DNA from: Leptospira hartskeerlii
GTDB taxonomy: Bacteria; Spirochaetota; Leptospiria; Leptospirales; Leptospiraceae
DNA length: 64,000 nucleotides
NCBI RefSeq assembly: GCF_002811475.1
Contig: NZ_NPDL01000001.1
Coordinates: 310,001-374,000 of the forward strand
Direction of reading: 5' to 3'
Part shown: piece after piece, positions 1 through 8,868 of the stretch
Layout of the letters: each line of letters opens with the position of its first letter
Numbering within the stretch: position 1 is the stretch's first letter
Position numbers and translations under genes: made by a program
Notes under the pieces: model-generated
Database searches by the model: none
Told to the model about the DNA's origin: nothing
Seen by the model: only the letters and a program-made list of their open reading frames with translations

Positions 1-62
1 CCAGTATTTCCTGGTTATATTAGGAATTTAGAATGAAATGCGTTAGGTATATATCTAAAGGG

Positions 63-89
63 ACGTTATCCCAAATGAAGTAACGTTCC
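63..89. promoter_or_regulatory. ACGTTA/TAACGT dyad upstream of a lipoprotein
   Basis: An imperfect inverted repeat: ACGTTATCCC at 63-72 faces TAACGTTCC at 81-89, about 96 bases before the chosen start of the next gene. The same ACGTTATCC core occurs in gene-free DNA near 32221 and 47901. It could be an operator or a short dispersed repeat. No regulator can be named. Confidence 0.3.
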
Positions 90-184
90 TGATTCAATTT
101 ATTATCATAAATTATAAAATTACTATCTTGACCTGTCGTAGATTTGCAAGTAATTGGATTCTATATATAAATTGGAGAATCGAC

Positions 185-841
185 TTGTTTAAGAGAATAT
201 TCATTTTGTCCATTTTGATATCTGTTATGACTGGATGTATGTTCGGTACAGTAAGGATTACAAAAGACACTTTTAAAAATACTCATACTGTAAATTTGAA
301 ATTGCAGCTTAAGGCGGAAGAATCGTATCCGGGTACTCTTATCGATTCATTTCTCACAAAATACATAGTTGAGTTTGATTTCACTCGCGAATTGGGCAAA
401 GAAACTTTAATTCCGACCGTTACGAGAGTTAAGGTTCATGCGACGACTATGAATAATCCGATTGAGCGCACTGGTTTTCTGAAAATCGGAGAAAAAACTT
501 TTCCTTTAGCTTTCGGAAATGTTTCTGCACAAACCGTAACTACTGTTAGAACTACAAGTTCTTCTACGGCGAATAATACAGGCTTTTCTTCAGGTGCTAC
601 CAATGCCGGTGGTTATGGCGCCAGTGGGACGAAAACTAGCGTGAGTACTCAAGCAAGCACTGCAGTATTTCTTAATGCGACCTTTTTGTTGAAAAAGGAA
701 GATGAAGAAGCGATATTAAAATCTAATGGATTTGCTATTCGCTTATATTCTGGAGCAGAGCCGATTACCATCCCGGTCGTAGAAGATGATCTTGAAAAAT
801 TTAAAGAATATCTAAACGCAAAACCGGAAGCAGGAAACTAA
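185..841 (+). CDS. putative lipoprotein of unknown function
   Basis: A 218-residue protein of no family I recognise. I start it at the TTG at 185 because a GGAG Shine-Dalgarno lies at 174-177 with normal spacing and because the resulting N-terminus is a clean lipoprotein signal peptide: basic FKR, then a hydrophobic stretch ending in MTGC, with the lipidated cysteine at residue 18. An upstream in-frame TTG at 128 would put 19 unsuitable residues in front. The mature part is soluble. It has a low-complexity Ser/Thr/Gly/Ala stretch around residues 125-160, which looks like a flexible linker between two small folded parts. It is probably attached to the inner or outer membrane. It stands alone, followed by a hairpin. 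Confidence 0.72.
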   Translation: MFKRIFILSILISVMTGCMFGTVRITKDTFKNTHTVNLKLQLKAEESYPGTLIDSFLTKYIVEFDFTRELGKETLIPTVTRVKVHATTMNNPIERTGFLKIGEKTFPLAFGNVSAQTVTTVRTTSSSTANNTGFSSGATNAGGYGASGTKTSVSTQASTAVFLNATFLLKKEDEEAILKSNGFAIRLYSGAEPITIPVVEDDLEKFKEYLNAKPEAGN

Positions 842-849
842 ACCTAACT

Positions 850-895
850 AATGCAGGGCTGACGTTATTAGTCGGTTCCTGCATTCTCCTAATAT
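850..895 (+). terminator. hairpin after the first lipoprotein gene
   Basis: AATGCAGG at 850-857 pairs with CCTGCATT at 888-895, with a smaller GAC/GTC stem inside. It starts nine bases after the stop codon and is followed by a T-rich run. This is a probable intrinsic terminator, although the loop is long. Confidence 0.5.
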
Positions 896-980
896 TTTAA
901 ACCACTTCGCTTATTAATTTCTTGCCTAAGAGCATTTTAATTCGTCTCTTAAGACATCTTTTAGATTGAAAGAGGCTTTT

Positions 981-1442
981 ATGGAATTTACGATTCGGCC
1001 GATCGCAAAGGTCTCGAACTCAAGATCGGAGATCCAGGATGATTACTGGGCGGAAATTGTTTCCGAGATCGAGTTAGAGGATAATATTCCCGCTGAGTCC
1101 TTAGATGGGATCGATACATTCTCCCATTTGGAAATCATATATATCTTTCATAAAGCTGTCGGATTAGAGCCTGTGTTGGGCAGTGAACATCCTAGAGAAA
1201 ACAAAAGATGGCCTAAAGTCGGGATCTTTGCCCAGAGAAAGAAAAATCGACCGAATCATATAGGCTCTACGATTGTAGAACTTTTGAGAAGGGACGGTAA
1301 AAAACTTTTGGTAAAATATTTGGACGCGATTGATGGAACTCCGGTGGTGGATATAAAACCTGTGATGAGGGAATTCCTACCAATGTCCGGTATCTCTCAG
1401 CCCGATTGGTCTAAAGAATTGATGATAAATTATTGGGAATGA
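981..1442 (+). CDS. TrmO/TsaA-like tRNA methyltransferase domain protein
   Basis: A 153-residue protein with the compact beta-barrel fold of the UPF0066/TsaA (TrmO) family. Characterised members use S-adenosylmethionine to methylate the N6 of t6A37 in tRNA-Thr. Visible family features are the N-terminal FTIRPIAKV strand, the FSHLEIIYIFHKA segment, and the PKVGIFAQRKKNRPNHIG segment, which matches the conserved GVFATRSPxRPNPIG region of the family. The C-terminal targeting part of E. coli TrmO is absent, so this is a short single-domain version whose substrate may differ. I start at ATG 981, five bases after AGAGG, rather than at the TTG at 966. No operon partner is evident. Confidence 0.8.
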   Translation: MEFTIRPIAKVSNSRSEIQDDYWAEIVSEIELEDNIPAESLDGIDTFSHLEIIYIFHKAVGLEPVLGSEHPRENKRWPKVGIFAQRKKNRPNHIGSTIVELLRRDGKKLLVKYLDAIDGTPVVDIKPVMREFLPMSGISQPDWSKELMINYWE

Positions 1443-1493
1443 TTTCTCCGAATTAGATTGACTAGGCTTTAGCTTGCATTAGGTTTTTCGGCC

Positions 1494-2669
1494 ATGGTTT
1501 CCATTAGTCGCAAAACATTTTTGAAATACGGTATTAGTTTCGGTGTCATTCTATCAACTTCTCAGATTTTACAATATTGTAAAAATTCTTCCAAGGAAAG
1601 ATATGATTATGAAAGAAAAGATCCATTCGATCCTGAATTTCTTTCCGAGAATGTTTCTCCGATCCTAAAGGCTATCCGTATCGGGATCACTGCACCGAAC
1701 CCTCATAATGTGCAACCTTGGAAATTCAAAATTATCAATGACCATTCCGCACTTTTATACGTGGATGAAAAACGTTTATTAAAAGATACGGATCCAACCT
1801 TTCGGCAAATTCATATTGGCCAAGGTACATTTATAGAGAACTTAAGTTTAGGAATTCAAGTATTAGGTTATTCTTCTGAAGTTTCTCTTTTTCCGGATGG
1901 GAAGTATACGATTGCAGATATGGGCAAAAAACCGATCGCAAAAATTGTTCTAAACAAACAGGAAGATCTGATCCGAAATCCCTTGTCTGAATTTATTTCG
2001 GAAAGGGTAACGAGAAGAAGTGTTTTTGAAGGAGAAGATCTAACTCAGGAAGATTTTGAAAAGATCCGCAAAGATTCTACTGTTTTGTATTCCGAACTGA
2101 AATTTGTTCCTAAGCCAGGATCGGAACAATTAAGCAATCAATTGATCGCTGCGATGCAGATGGAAACGGACACTTACAGAACATATGAAGAGTCCAGAGT
2201 TTGGTTTCGTTACAATGACGAAGAGATCGGAAAATTTAAAGATGGTATTTCTCTCAGAGCAAATGGGACTTCCGGTTTGAAATATTATTTCGCTCGAAAT
2301 TTTTTCTTAAAACATGGAGCAGAAAGTTGGCATTCACCTGAAAATAAAAAAGCAGGAATGGATATGTTTGCTTCAATGGTGGAAAGTTCTAAGGGATTTA
2401 TTTTTTTAAAAACGGATCATAACGAAGTTATTGATTGGGTCCAAGCGGGTAGAGATTATCTCCGTGTTCATTTGGCTGCTACTAAAAACGGATTTTCGCT
2501 TCATCCAATGAGTCAGATTTTACAAGAGTATCCTGAAATGGATCCTATTAGAAATGAATTCGAATCTTCTTTAAAACCAGGAGAAAAGATCCAGATGTTG
2601 GCACGCTTGGGGAAAAGTGACTACCATTTTTATAGTCCCAGAAGGGATCCGAAAGACTTTATTTTATGA
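1494..2669 (+). CDS. nitroreductase-fold (Acg-like) exported protein
   Basis: A 391-residue protein whose central part looks like the Acg-type, FMN-dependent nitroreductase fold: a TAPNPHNVQPWKF segment at about residues 66-78 corresponds to the substrate/FMN-contacting PSxxNxQPW motif of nitroreductases. The N-terminus (ISRKTFLKYGISFGVILST) resembles a Tat signal with RK instead of RR, and a cysteine at about residue 29 (LQYC) may be a lipobox. Export to the periplasm and lipidation are inferred. Its stop codon overlaps the start of the next gene (ATGA), so the two are probably co-translated. The substrate is unknown. Confidence 0.68.
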   Translation: MVSISRKTFLKYGISFGVILSTSQILQYCKNSSKERYDYERKDPFDPEFLSENVSPILKAIRIGITAPNPHNVQPWKFKIINDHSALLYVDEKRLLKDTDPTFRQIHIGQGTFIENLSLGIQVLGYSSEVSLFPDGKYTIADMGKKPIAKIVLNKQEDLIRNPLSEFISERVTRRSVFEGEDLTQEDFEKIRKDSTVLYSELKFVPKPGSEQLSNQLIAAMQMETDTYRTYEESRVWFRYNDEEIGKFKDGISLRANGTSGLKYYFARNFFLKHGAESWHSPENKKAGMDMFASMVESSKGFIFLKTDHNEVIDWVQAGRDYLRVHLAATKNGFSLHPMSQILQEYPEMDPIRNEFESSLKPGEKIQMLARLGKSDYHFYSPRRDPKDFIL

Positions 2670-3019
2670 GAGTAATGCAGATAAAGATCAAAAGAGTTTA
2701 TGAATCTCCTTCCAAAGACGATGGAAAAAGAATTTTAGTAGATCGTCTTCGGCCGAGAGGGATCAGTAAAGAATCCGGAAAAATCGATCTATGGTTGAAA
2801 GAAATCTCTCCCAGTAACGAACTCAGAAATTGGTATGGTCATGATCTTGAACATTGGGTTGAATTTAAAAAAAGATATTGGGCAGAATTGAGATCCAATC
2901 CGGAAGGTTTAGAAAAATTAAAAGACTCTTTGGATGAAAAAGTGATCACCTTTTTATATTCTTCTAAAAATTTGGAATATAACAACGCGATCGCTCTAAT
3001 GGAATTTTTGTCGAAATAA
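2666..3019 (+). CDS. DUF488 family protein (YeaO-like)
   Basis: A 117-residue cytoplasmic protein of the DUF488/YeaO family. The family signature is clear: IKIKRVYESPSKDDGKRILV followed by DRLRPRGISK near the N-terminus, then WLKEISPSNELRNWYGHD in the middle and an FLYSSK strand near the C-terminus. The biochemical role of the family is not established. The ATG overlaps the upstream stop by four bases and the next gene starts directly after this stop, giving a tight three-gene unit. Confidence 0.85.
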   Translation: MRVMQIKIKRVYESPSKDDGKRILVDRLRPRGISKESGKIDLWLKEISPSNELRNWYGHDLEHWVEFKKRYWAELRSNPEGLEKLKDSLDEKVITFLYSSKNLEYNNAIALMEFLSK

Positions 3020-3502
3020 ATGCTTATACTCAAGAAAACCCTCTTTTGGTTCGGAGACCTTCTATTCTTACTCATTCCGTTATGTATCGTTTTGGCAGAA
3101 GCGGGGACCTGCACGCAAGGTGATGATAGCATTTTTCTTTTATTCACTCAGGCATCTTTCGCGATCTCAGTATTAAGCCTTTTTCTAATATGGTTTGGGG
3201 TCCCTTCCGGAGGATTGGTGGGACAGGCGCTTGTAGCCTTTCCATTCTTGGTCTGTTTGTATTTTTATATCGCTTATATTCCTGTTTATTTTGTATATTC
3301 TACATTACAAAATTACGATTTATGTGTAGTGATCGTTTCTGATCTGACTTTGTATAATTCTACAATTGTGGTCCAGAATGAGGCGGCAAGTTTGTTTTCG
3401 AGAAGTTACGCTATTTTGATGTTATTGCCCGTTTTAGGCAGCTTTTTGCCAGTCTATAAATTTTGGAAGTCCGGGTCCTTCTCCAAAAAGGAAAAGAAAT
3501 AG
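3020..3502 (+). CDS. small integral membrane protein, unknown
   Basis: A 160-residue, strongly hydrophobic protein with about four predicted transmembrane helices (roughly residues 8-26, 42-62, 68-96 and 130-148) and a lysine-rich C-terminal tail, which suggests a cytoplasmic end. No family is recognised. The ATG directly follows the stop of the DUF488 gene, so it is expected to be translated from the same message. Confidence 0.65.
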   Translation: MLILKKTLFWFGDLLFLLIPLCIVLAEAGTCTQGDDSIFLLFTQASFAISVLSLFLIWFGVPSGGLVGQALVAFPFLVCLYFYIAYIPVYFVYSTLQNYDLCVVIVSDLTLYNSTIVVQNEAASLFSRSYAILMLLPVLGSFLPVYKFWKSGSFSKKEKK

Positions 3503-3632
3503 AAAATTTTTCTCACCCTAAGTCGACGAAATTTAGTCGGAATTTTTTTGAATTTCTTATGTAGAATGAGAAGATTCTGTGGATTTTTTGTCGTCAAACA
3601 GTGATAACACTAATTTTCCATTGGAGAAAAGA

Positions 3633-4670
3633 ATGAATCGCAATCCCTTATGGGTCCTTCTAGCAAGTATGCTAGTCTCCAGCGCTATTCTCGCTCAAAC
3701 ATCGCCAGGCACGACTACTCCTCCGAAATCTACTACTCCTAAGGCGGAAACTACTAAACCGTCTGGAACAGAAAGGGAATCATCTTCCGGAGAAAAACCG
3801 GATCTATATATTAACTCTCAATCTTCCTTCGAATTCAACTCTAAGGACGAAGGTTCCACTGTAGATTATATCGAATACAAGATCGGGTCCGGGGATTATA
3901 CTAAATACGTTTCATCTATCACATTAGTAAGAGAAGGTCTAACAAAGATCACTTATAGAGCGGTAGATAAAGCGGGAAATAAGGAACCGGAAAAACATTT
4001 TAACGTTCTTGTGGATAATACTCCTCCTTCTACCAAGATCACTCCGAGTGCTGCACTTATCGTTCATGAAAATACGAACTATGCTACTAAAGCTCTGACT
4101 TATTCCATCACTGCTCAGGACAATCTAGCCGGTGTTCAGGATATCAAGATCTCTATCAACGGTTCTGAACCAAAAGTGTATGATGGTAAGCCGATCCAGT
4201 TGGAAAAAGCTGGAGTAAACACTATTAAGTTTTCTGCAACTGATAAGTCCGGTAATACTTCTACCGATTCTGTTTTGGCAGTAACTGTGGACCAAGAAAA
4301 ACCATCGGTTGAACTTTTCGGTTCTGCTCTTGTAACAGTAAAAGATAAAATTTTCGTAAAAAGTGGGAATGCATTTACTATCAAGGCTTCCGATACATTG
4401 TCCGGAATTAAACAGATCTTTTACAAATTGGATTCTGGAGAATGGAAATCATATGCTGATCCTGTTTCTGTAGAAGCACAAGGAAATCATACGATCGAAG
4501 CGAAGTCGGTGGATTCGGTAGGTAACGAAAGCGAAGTTAAGAAGATCGCTTTTATAGTAGATACAACTCCTCCTGAAACTAAGATCCAGAAAGTGGATAA
4601 TAAACCAAGCGCTCCTAGTCCGGCAGTTAAACCTGCAAGTTCTTCCGCTGCACCAAGCACAGAAAATTAG
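3633..4670 (+). CDS. OmpL47-type beta-domain repeat protein, secreted
   Basis: A 345-residue exported protein. I start it at ATG 3633, six bases after GGAG at 3623-3626; the resulting N-terminus has a classical signal peptide ending near AILAQ. After a Pro/Thr-rich linker (residues ~25-60) come three tandem Ig-like modules of the OmpL47 type. Each has a pattern like Y-K-I/L-x-S-G-x-Y/W-x-x-Y, then a G-x-x-x-I-x-Y/F-x-A-x-D-x-x-G-N turn and a VDxTPP-type boundary. A Pro/Ser/Ala-rich tail ends the protein. OmpL47-type proteins in Leptospira are surface-associated; adhesion is possible but not shown here. It converges on a second protein with the same modules across a shared terminator. Confidence 0.78.
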   Translation: MNRNPLWVLLASMLVSSAILAQTSPGTTTPPKSTTPKAETTKPSGTERESSSGEKPDLYINSQSSFEFNSKDEGSTVDYIEYKIGSGDYTKYVSSITLVREGLTKITYRAVDKAGNKEPEKHFNVLVDNTPPSTKITPSAALIVHENTNYATKALTYSITAQDNLAGVQDIKISINGSEPKVYDGKPIQLEKAGVNTIKFSATDKSGNTSTDSVLAVTVDQEKPSVELFGSALVTVKDKIFVKSGNAFTIKASDTLSGIKQIFYKLDSGEWKSYADPVSVEAQGNHTIEAKSVDSVGNESEVKKIAFIVDTTPPETKIQKVDNKPSAPSPAVKPASSSAAPSTEN

Positions 4671-4680
4671 AAACCGCCAT

Positions 4681-4710
4681 AAGGGATCCGTTGAAAAATA
4701 CGGATCCCTT
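4681..4710. terminator. bidirectional terminator between convergent genes
   Basis: A perfect stem, AAGGGATCCG at 4681-4690 pairing with CGGATCCCTT at 4701-4710 around a short A-rich loop, followed by a pyrimidine-rich run on the plus strand. It sits between two convergent genes and can serve both. Confidence 0.8.
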
Positions 4711-4744
4711 CTTCTTCTTTCCTTCTTTAAATTAATCTAATGAA

Positions 4745-5983
4745 CTATTTTTCTTGGAGCTCGGATCCGGTCTTTTGCCAATCCGGTTTTATCGCGTTCA
4801 CTTTGATCTTGAACTCTGCTTGGTTTCCTACTCTATCTGAAGTATAAATCGTCACAGTGTGAATTCCAGTATTGAATCCGATTGGAGTTTGATAGGACTG
4901 AGCCGGACCATTACCGATCTTGTATTCTAATTTAGAAAGTCCTGAACCTGTGCCTGGGTCTTCGCAACGAATTGCAATGAGTCCGTTTTCCTTTAAATAA
5001 TAGATACCGTCTTCTCTGAGTTTACCTTCCGTAGGAGCGAAGACGCAGACCGGATGTTTTGCATCTATCAATAATGGGATCTCTGATTGGATATAATTGC
5101 CAGCCTTATCATTTGCTTCCCAACGAAGAATGGAAAGACCATCTATGCCCGAAGAAGAAATTTTGATCGGTTTCTTTGCCTCTTCTCCGGAAAGAGTTAG
5201 ATTCACTTCAGCTCCGCTTCCATCTCTTGCGGCAAGATTGATCGTGATCTCTTCCATTCCGGAACCTTCTTCAGTAACTTGTAATGTAAGTTCTGCTCCG
5301 GATTTAATCTCTATCAGGCCGGATTGTCCCTTCTTCTCTCCTATCAAACGGACTTGTGGTGCGGTGGTATCTTTCAGGTATTTTGTCTTTTTAGGTGTTT
5401 CCTTATTTCCTAAGATATCTTCGGAATAAAATTCTACCTCGTTCCAACCTTCTTGAGAAAGAGAAATGGAACCTTCATACTTTTGCCATTCTCCTCCATT
5501 TACTCTGTAATACGTGGAAACGGGAACTTGCTTTTGAGAGTTAGGAGATCCGGGAGAATTTGAAGAAGGTCCGCTGGTTTTAGGATCACCCAGTGAGATC
5601 CGCAATTCTTCCGAAGAAGCGACAACTGTAGAAGGTCTTTCTACTTTTACCTTAGGGGCTGCGGCGAATTTATCTGCTAAAGAAATAATGGGAGAAGAGA
5701 CTCCTCTTACTCCGTCCATAGTGATCCCAACTACTCGCACATAAAATTTAGAATCCTGTGAATTGAATTCGTAACGAAAGTTTTTGGTCTTATAAAAATG
5801 ATGGATTCTTAAAAATTCTCTATCTTCTGAAAGTTCGATCAAATAACTTTCAGCACCTTGGCTGGGTTTCCAGCGAAGGCTTACTCTTTGTTGTTCGGAA
5901 AATGCCTCTCCCGAAAGTAGAAGCATGAAAGATAATAAAAATGAAAATTTGAATTTTATAATATTCTGATCCAGAATTCTCAC
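4745..5983 (-). CDS. OmpL47-type repeat protein with N-terminal FnIII-like domain
   Basis: A 412-residue exported protein. It has a signal peptide (hydrophobic residues ~12-28, cleavage near AFSEQ), then a fibronectin-III-like module at ~32-100 (VSLRWKPSQGAESYLIEL, later FYVRVVGI). Three or four OmpL47-type Ig-like modules follow, with the same Y-x-G-x-x-W-x-x-Y and D-x-x-G-N-x-x turn signatures as the convergent gene at 3633-4670. Its ATG overlaps the stop of the upstream LysM-FecR gene by four bases, so the two are translationally coupled. A role as a cell-envelope or surface protein working with the LysM-FecR partner is inferred. Confidence 0.75.
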   Translation of the reverse strand: MRILDQNIIKFKFSFLLSFMLLLSGEAFSEQQRVSLRWKPSQGAESYLIELSEDREFLRIHHFYKTKNFRYEFNSQDSKFYVRVVGITMDGVRGVSSPIISLADKFAAAPKVKVERPSTVVASSEELRISLGDPKTSGPSSNSPGSPNSQKQVPVSTYYRVNGGEWQKYEGSISLSQEGWNEVEFYSEDILGNKETPKKTKYLKDTTAPQVRLIGEKKGQSGLIEIKSGAELTLQVTEEGSGMEEITINLAARDGSGAEVNLTLSGEEAKKPIKISSSGIDGLSILRWEANDKAGNYIQSEIPLLIDAKHPVCVFAPTEGKLREDGIYYLKENGLIAIRCEDPGTGSGLSKLEYKIGNGPAQSYQTPIGFNTGIHTVTIYTSDRVGNQAEFKIKVNAIKPDWQKTGSELQEK

Positions 5984-6879
5984 TCTAACTCAACCTTTTC
6001 GGGAAGTTTTTCCGGTTTGGAAGGAGCCTGTCCTTTTACCACAGTAGTTCCGAATCCGGCAGGGACCGCCACTGTTTTTCCTTCCGCGGAGACCTCTAGT
6101 TCTCCTTTGTAACATCCCACCGTAGTGTTTTCTGGATCTGGGGCATTTACATATAATTCAGTTCCTCTCACTCCCACCACTGCTGTTGGAGTTACCACCA
6201 TAAATTTGCGAGTATCATCTCCTGGCTTTTTAGGAGGGACCTTAGCTTCCAGATATCCGGACTTGAGTTCCAGAATTCCCCCATCCTTGTTCAGTTTGTA
6301 TTCCGATATGGATTCTGAAGTTGTTTTTACGATCTTAGTTAAGGTTTTTTCTCTTAACTCAACAATTGTTCCATTTTTGGTAAATATAATTTTAGAAGAA
6401 GAACCTTGTCCTGTTTGGACCCAATCATCCATATTCAATAATTGATCTTTGGAAAGTTTGGACCAACTTGCGGGAAGTCCTGTCGGTGTAAAATCTCTGG
6501 AGAATTGAACTTGTCCTTTTTGGAAATCAGCAACCGCTACAGGACCTGCATTCGGTTTTATGATCTCTCCTGTTGCAGAGATAGTATCCTTTCTTAAAAA
6601 GCCCGGGATGAGAAGAGTTGTGCCTTCTCTGATCAAAGACGGGTTTGGAATTTCATTATATTTTAATAATTCTTTCCAGTTCCTTGGATCTTGAAGGAAT
6701 TCTTTTGCGATCTTAGATAAAGTATCGTTCTTCTTCACCTTATATTCGAAAACGTCTTCGTGGACTCCTTTTTTGGGTTCCGCGAAAATTCCGATCAGAG
6801 AAACGGAGATGAATAAGATTGCAAAAAATTGAAACAGCTTAAATCGGGAGATCGAAAAAGGGAAATTCTGGGAAGACAT
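5980..6879 (-). CDS. LysM and FecR domain protein
   Basis: A 299-residue exported protein. A signal peptide or anchor covers residues ~12-34. A LysM peptidoglycan-binding module follows at ~44-93 (FEYKVKKNDTLSKIAKEFL, then a PNPSLIREGTTLLIPG end). A FecR-type domain occupies ~130-280, with the hallmark VVTPTAVVGVRGTELYV near residue 230. LysM plus FecR combinations are common in Leptospira and other spirochaetes and are thought to be periplasmic wall-bound proteins; here FecR is not paired with a TonB receptor or sigma factor. It is the first gene of a two-gene operon with the OmpL47-type protein. Confidence 0.83.
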   Translation of the reverse strand: MSSQNFPFSISRFKLFQFFAILFISVSLIGIFAEPKKGVHEDVFEYKVKKNDTLSKIAKEFLQDPRNWKELLKYNEIPNPSLIREGTTLLIPGFLRKDTISATGEIIKPNAGPVAVADFQKGQVQFSRDFTPTGLPASWSKLSKDQLLNMDDWVQTGQGSSSKIIFTKNGTIVELREKTLTKIVKTTSESISEYKLNKDGGILELKSGYLEAKVPPKKPGDDTRKFMVVTPTAVVGVRGTELYVNAPDPENTTVGCYKGELEVSAEGKTVAVPAGFGTTVVKGQAPSKPEKLPEKVELE

Positions 6880-6924
6880 GGTTTATCCTGGAAACTAGTT
6901 CTATCCAATTATTAGAAGAGAATC

Positions 6925-6942
6925 TTGTAGGAATTCCAACAA
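6925..6942. repeat. short dispersed palindrome
   Basis: TTGTAGGAATTCCAACAA, an almost perfect palindrome centred on GGAATTCC, in the divergent intergenic region. Close relatives lie at 8682, 8813, 8962 and 14976, marking a family of small dispersed palindromes. Confidence 0.55.
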
Positions 6943-7053
6943 AATACGACGCTTAGGTGAAAAAGGAGGAGGAGAATTGGCCGAAATTTCGAGGAAAATG
7001 ATTGCCTTATTTTCTGAAATTCTAATGATTTGGGCCTCATTTTGGAGATCGTA

Positions 7054-7749
7054 ATGTCGGCTCATCTCCCACCGCTTGTTCCAATAGTTTTCGGTTCTAC
7101 CGTATTTGCTATTTTAGGATATTTTTTCTCACTTGTTCTAGGTTCTAGAAAAAATTGGATCGGCTCTTCTTTGATTCTTTTGGGTTTAGCGGCCTGGCTT
7201 GTATTACAAGGAATCTTAAGCGGGACCGGATTCTATCTGGTTACAGATTCTTTTCCTCCTAGATTTTTGTGCATGGTGGCCCCGCCGGTTTTGTTCTTGG
7301 TTTTACTTTTTATTTTTCCTTCTAGTAGAGCTTGGATGGATCAGATCCCTGGGGAGAATTTAACGTACTTACATTTGGCAAGAATTCCGGTTGAGCTTGT
7401 TTTATACTGGTTAGCGATGTATGGTTGGGTCCCTATCAGTATGACATTTGCCGGTTGGAACTTCGACATTCTGATTGGCCTGACTGCTCCTATCGCGGCT
7501 TATTTCATTTTGAATAAGGCTTCTTCTAAAAATTGGATTTTGCTTTGGAATATAATAGGCCTTTTATTTTTATTGAATATAGTGATCTTGGGGATCTTAT
7601 CTGCACCAGGGCCATTTCAAAAATTATCGTTTGAAAGACCGAATACTGCTGTGCTCCAATTTCCATATGTATGGTTGCCTTCTTTTATAGTTCCTTCTGT
7701 TTTATTTGCTCATCTTGTTTCAATTCGAAGAAGGTTTATTTCAGGTTGA
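7054..7749 (+). CDS. polytopic membrane protein, unknown
   Basis: A 231-residue protein made almost entirely of hydrophobic segments, with about seven transmembrane helices. I start at ATG 7054, which has TGGAG about eight bases upstream, rather than at the ATG at 7030. No motif points to a transport or enzyme family. The last codons overlap the TTG start of the next gene (TTGA), so the pair is probably co-translated. Confidence 0.6.
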   Translation: MSAHLPPLVPIVFGSTVFAILGYFFSLVLGSRKNWIGSSLILLGLAAWLVLQGILSGTGFYLVTDSFPPRFLCMVAPPVLFLVLLFIFPSSRAWMDQIPGENLTYLHLARIPVELVLYWLAMYGWVPISMTFAGWNFDILIGLTAPIAAYFILNKASSKNWILLWNIIGLLFLLNIVILGILSAPGPFQKLSFERPNTAVLQFPYVWLPSFIVPSVLFAHLVSIRRRFISG

Positions 7750-8654
7750 ATTTGGATTTTCCTATCGGGAAGGCGTATTCTAAATTAATAATTTCTATTT
7801 TTTGCATATTCTTGTTTACTTTTTGTTTTCCGGACATGGGCCGAAAAAAGAAAACGGAAAACGATTGGTTCAAGATAGAAAAGGTGTTTTACAAAACGGA
7901 GCCGAGAAAGATAGAGATGGTTTTAAAGGGAGCGGTAAAAAATCCATCTTTAGCGAGCTTGCAAGGATTTGAGTTACGTGAAAATTCTTCGAATATTTTA
8001 TTATTTCAACAGGAAGGGCCACTTCCGGTTGGATCACTCCTCGTAAAATTTAAGGTAGAAGTTCCCGAAAACAAGGAGTGGATCCGAAAGATCGGGACAA
8101 CTCACAAATGGATCCAAATCGCATTGAAAAACGATAATGGACAACTCACACATTTGCAAACGGAGATTTCCATCCATGAATCCGATAAGAGACAATTCAG
8201 AAAAGATCTTTCAATAGATGCAGAAGGGGAGTCCATTCGTTTGGATGGGAGAGAATGGAGACTGGTATCCGATGTGGATAGAATGGACCAAGCATTATTA
8301 CAATATGTCCCTAAGTCTGAGTCTCTATTATTTTGGAACGAAATGCTCTCTATTCATGTTTACAAAGTTAGAGCGTCTTCTCCTTCCGAAATTTATTCCT
8401 TATTAGAGTCAGGTAAGAAGAAGGAATGTCCGAATGTTCTGTGGAGCTTAGAATCGGAGAGGTCGGGAAAAATTTCTTATTTCTGGGAACATTCCGGCTG
8501 TGGTAAGCAATCCCCTTCTTCTCAGGTTTCTAAGTTATACAGAGGAGAATTCGGAATTTATAATATTCGATATGATAGAAGAAGTAAGATCGGTCTTGAT
8601 GATAAAAAGCGCTGGTCTGATTTGCTGGATCTTCTGCCTTCGAAGTTGGACTGA
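7746..8654 (+). CDS. putative lipoprotein, unknown
   Basis: A 302-residue protein of no recognised family. I place the start at TTG 7746, which overlaps the upstream stop. From there the N-terminus has a basic residue, a hydrophobic run and FLFTFC, consistent with the loose Leptospira lipobox at about residue 27. A longer frame begins at 7671 inside the previous gene and gives a less typical leader. The mature part is hydrophilic and soluble, with regularly spaced Trp residues and a central section rich in charged beta-strand-like patterns. It is possibly periplasmic. Confidence 0.6.
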   Translation: MNLDFPIGKAYSKLIISIFCIFLFTFCFPDMGRKKKTENDWFKIEKVFYKTEPRKIEMVLKGAVKNPSLASLQGFELRENSSNILLFQQEGPLPVGSLLVKFKVEVPENKEWIRKIGTTHKWIQIALKNDNGQLTHLQTEISIHESDKRQFRKDLSIDAEGESIRLDGREWRLVSDVDRMDQALLQYVPKSESLLFWNEMLSIHVYKVRASSPSEIYSLLESGKKKECPNVLWSLESERSGKISYFWEHSGCGKQSPSSQVSKLYRGEFGIYNIRYDRRSKIGLDDKKRWSDLLDLLPSKLD

Positions 8655-8681
8655 GTTTTCTAAGATTGATTTCTGATCTTT

Positions 8682-8697
8682 TGTAGGAGTTCCTACA
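8682..8697. repeat. short dispersed palindrome
   Basis: TGTAGGAGTTCCTACA: two perfect seven-base arms around GT, 28 bases after the upstream stop codon. It belongs to the same family as the elements at 6925, 8813, 8962 and 14976, and could also act as a weak terminator. Confidence 0.55.
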
Positions 8698-8812
8698 TGG
8701 GTTAAGGGCGGCCCCCGCCCTGCGTTGGGATTGGGGGGAGTGGCTCGTGGGAAAACTCGCATTTTCCATATCACGGAATTCCATTTCTCGCAAACAAATT
8801 TTACACCACCAG

Positions 8813-8830
8813 TTGTAGGAGCTCCAACAA
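8813..8830. repeat. short dispersed palindrome
   Basis: TTGTAGGAGCTCCAACAA, an almost perfect palindrome of the GGAxxTCC family. Confidence 0.55.
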
Positions 8831-8868
8831 CCGAATTTTCATTTACAACCCGCGAGGGATCGAGCCGG

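Noticed and set aside
128..184. N-terminal extension of the first lipoprotein
   Set aside because: It lacks a ribosome-binding site and would spoil the signal peptide that begins at TTG 185.
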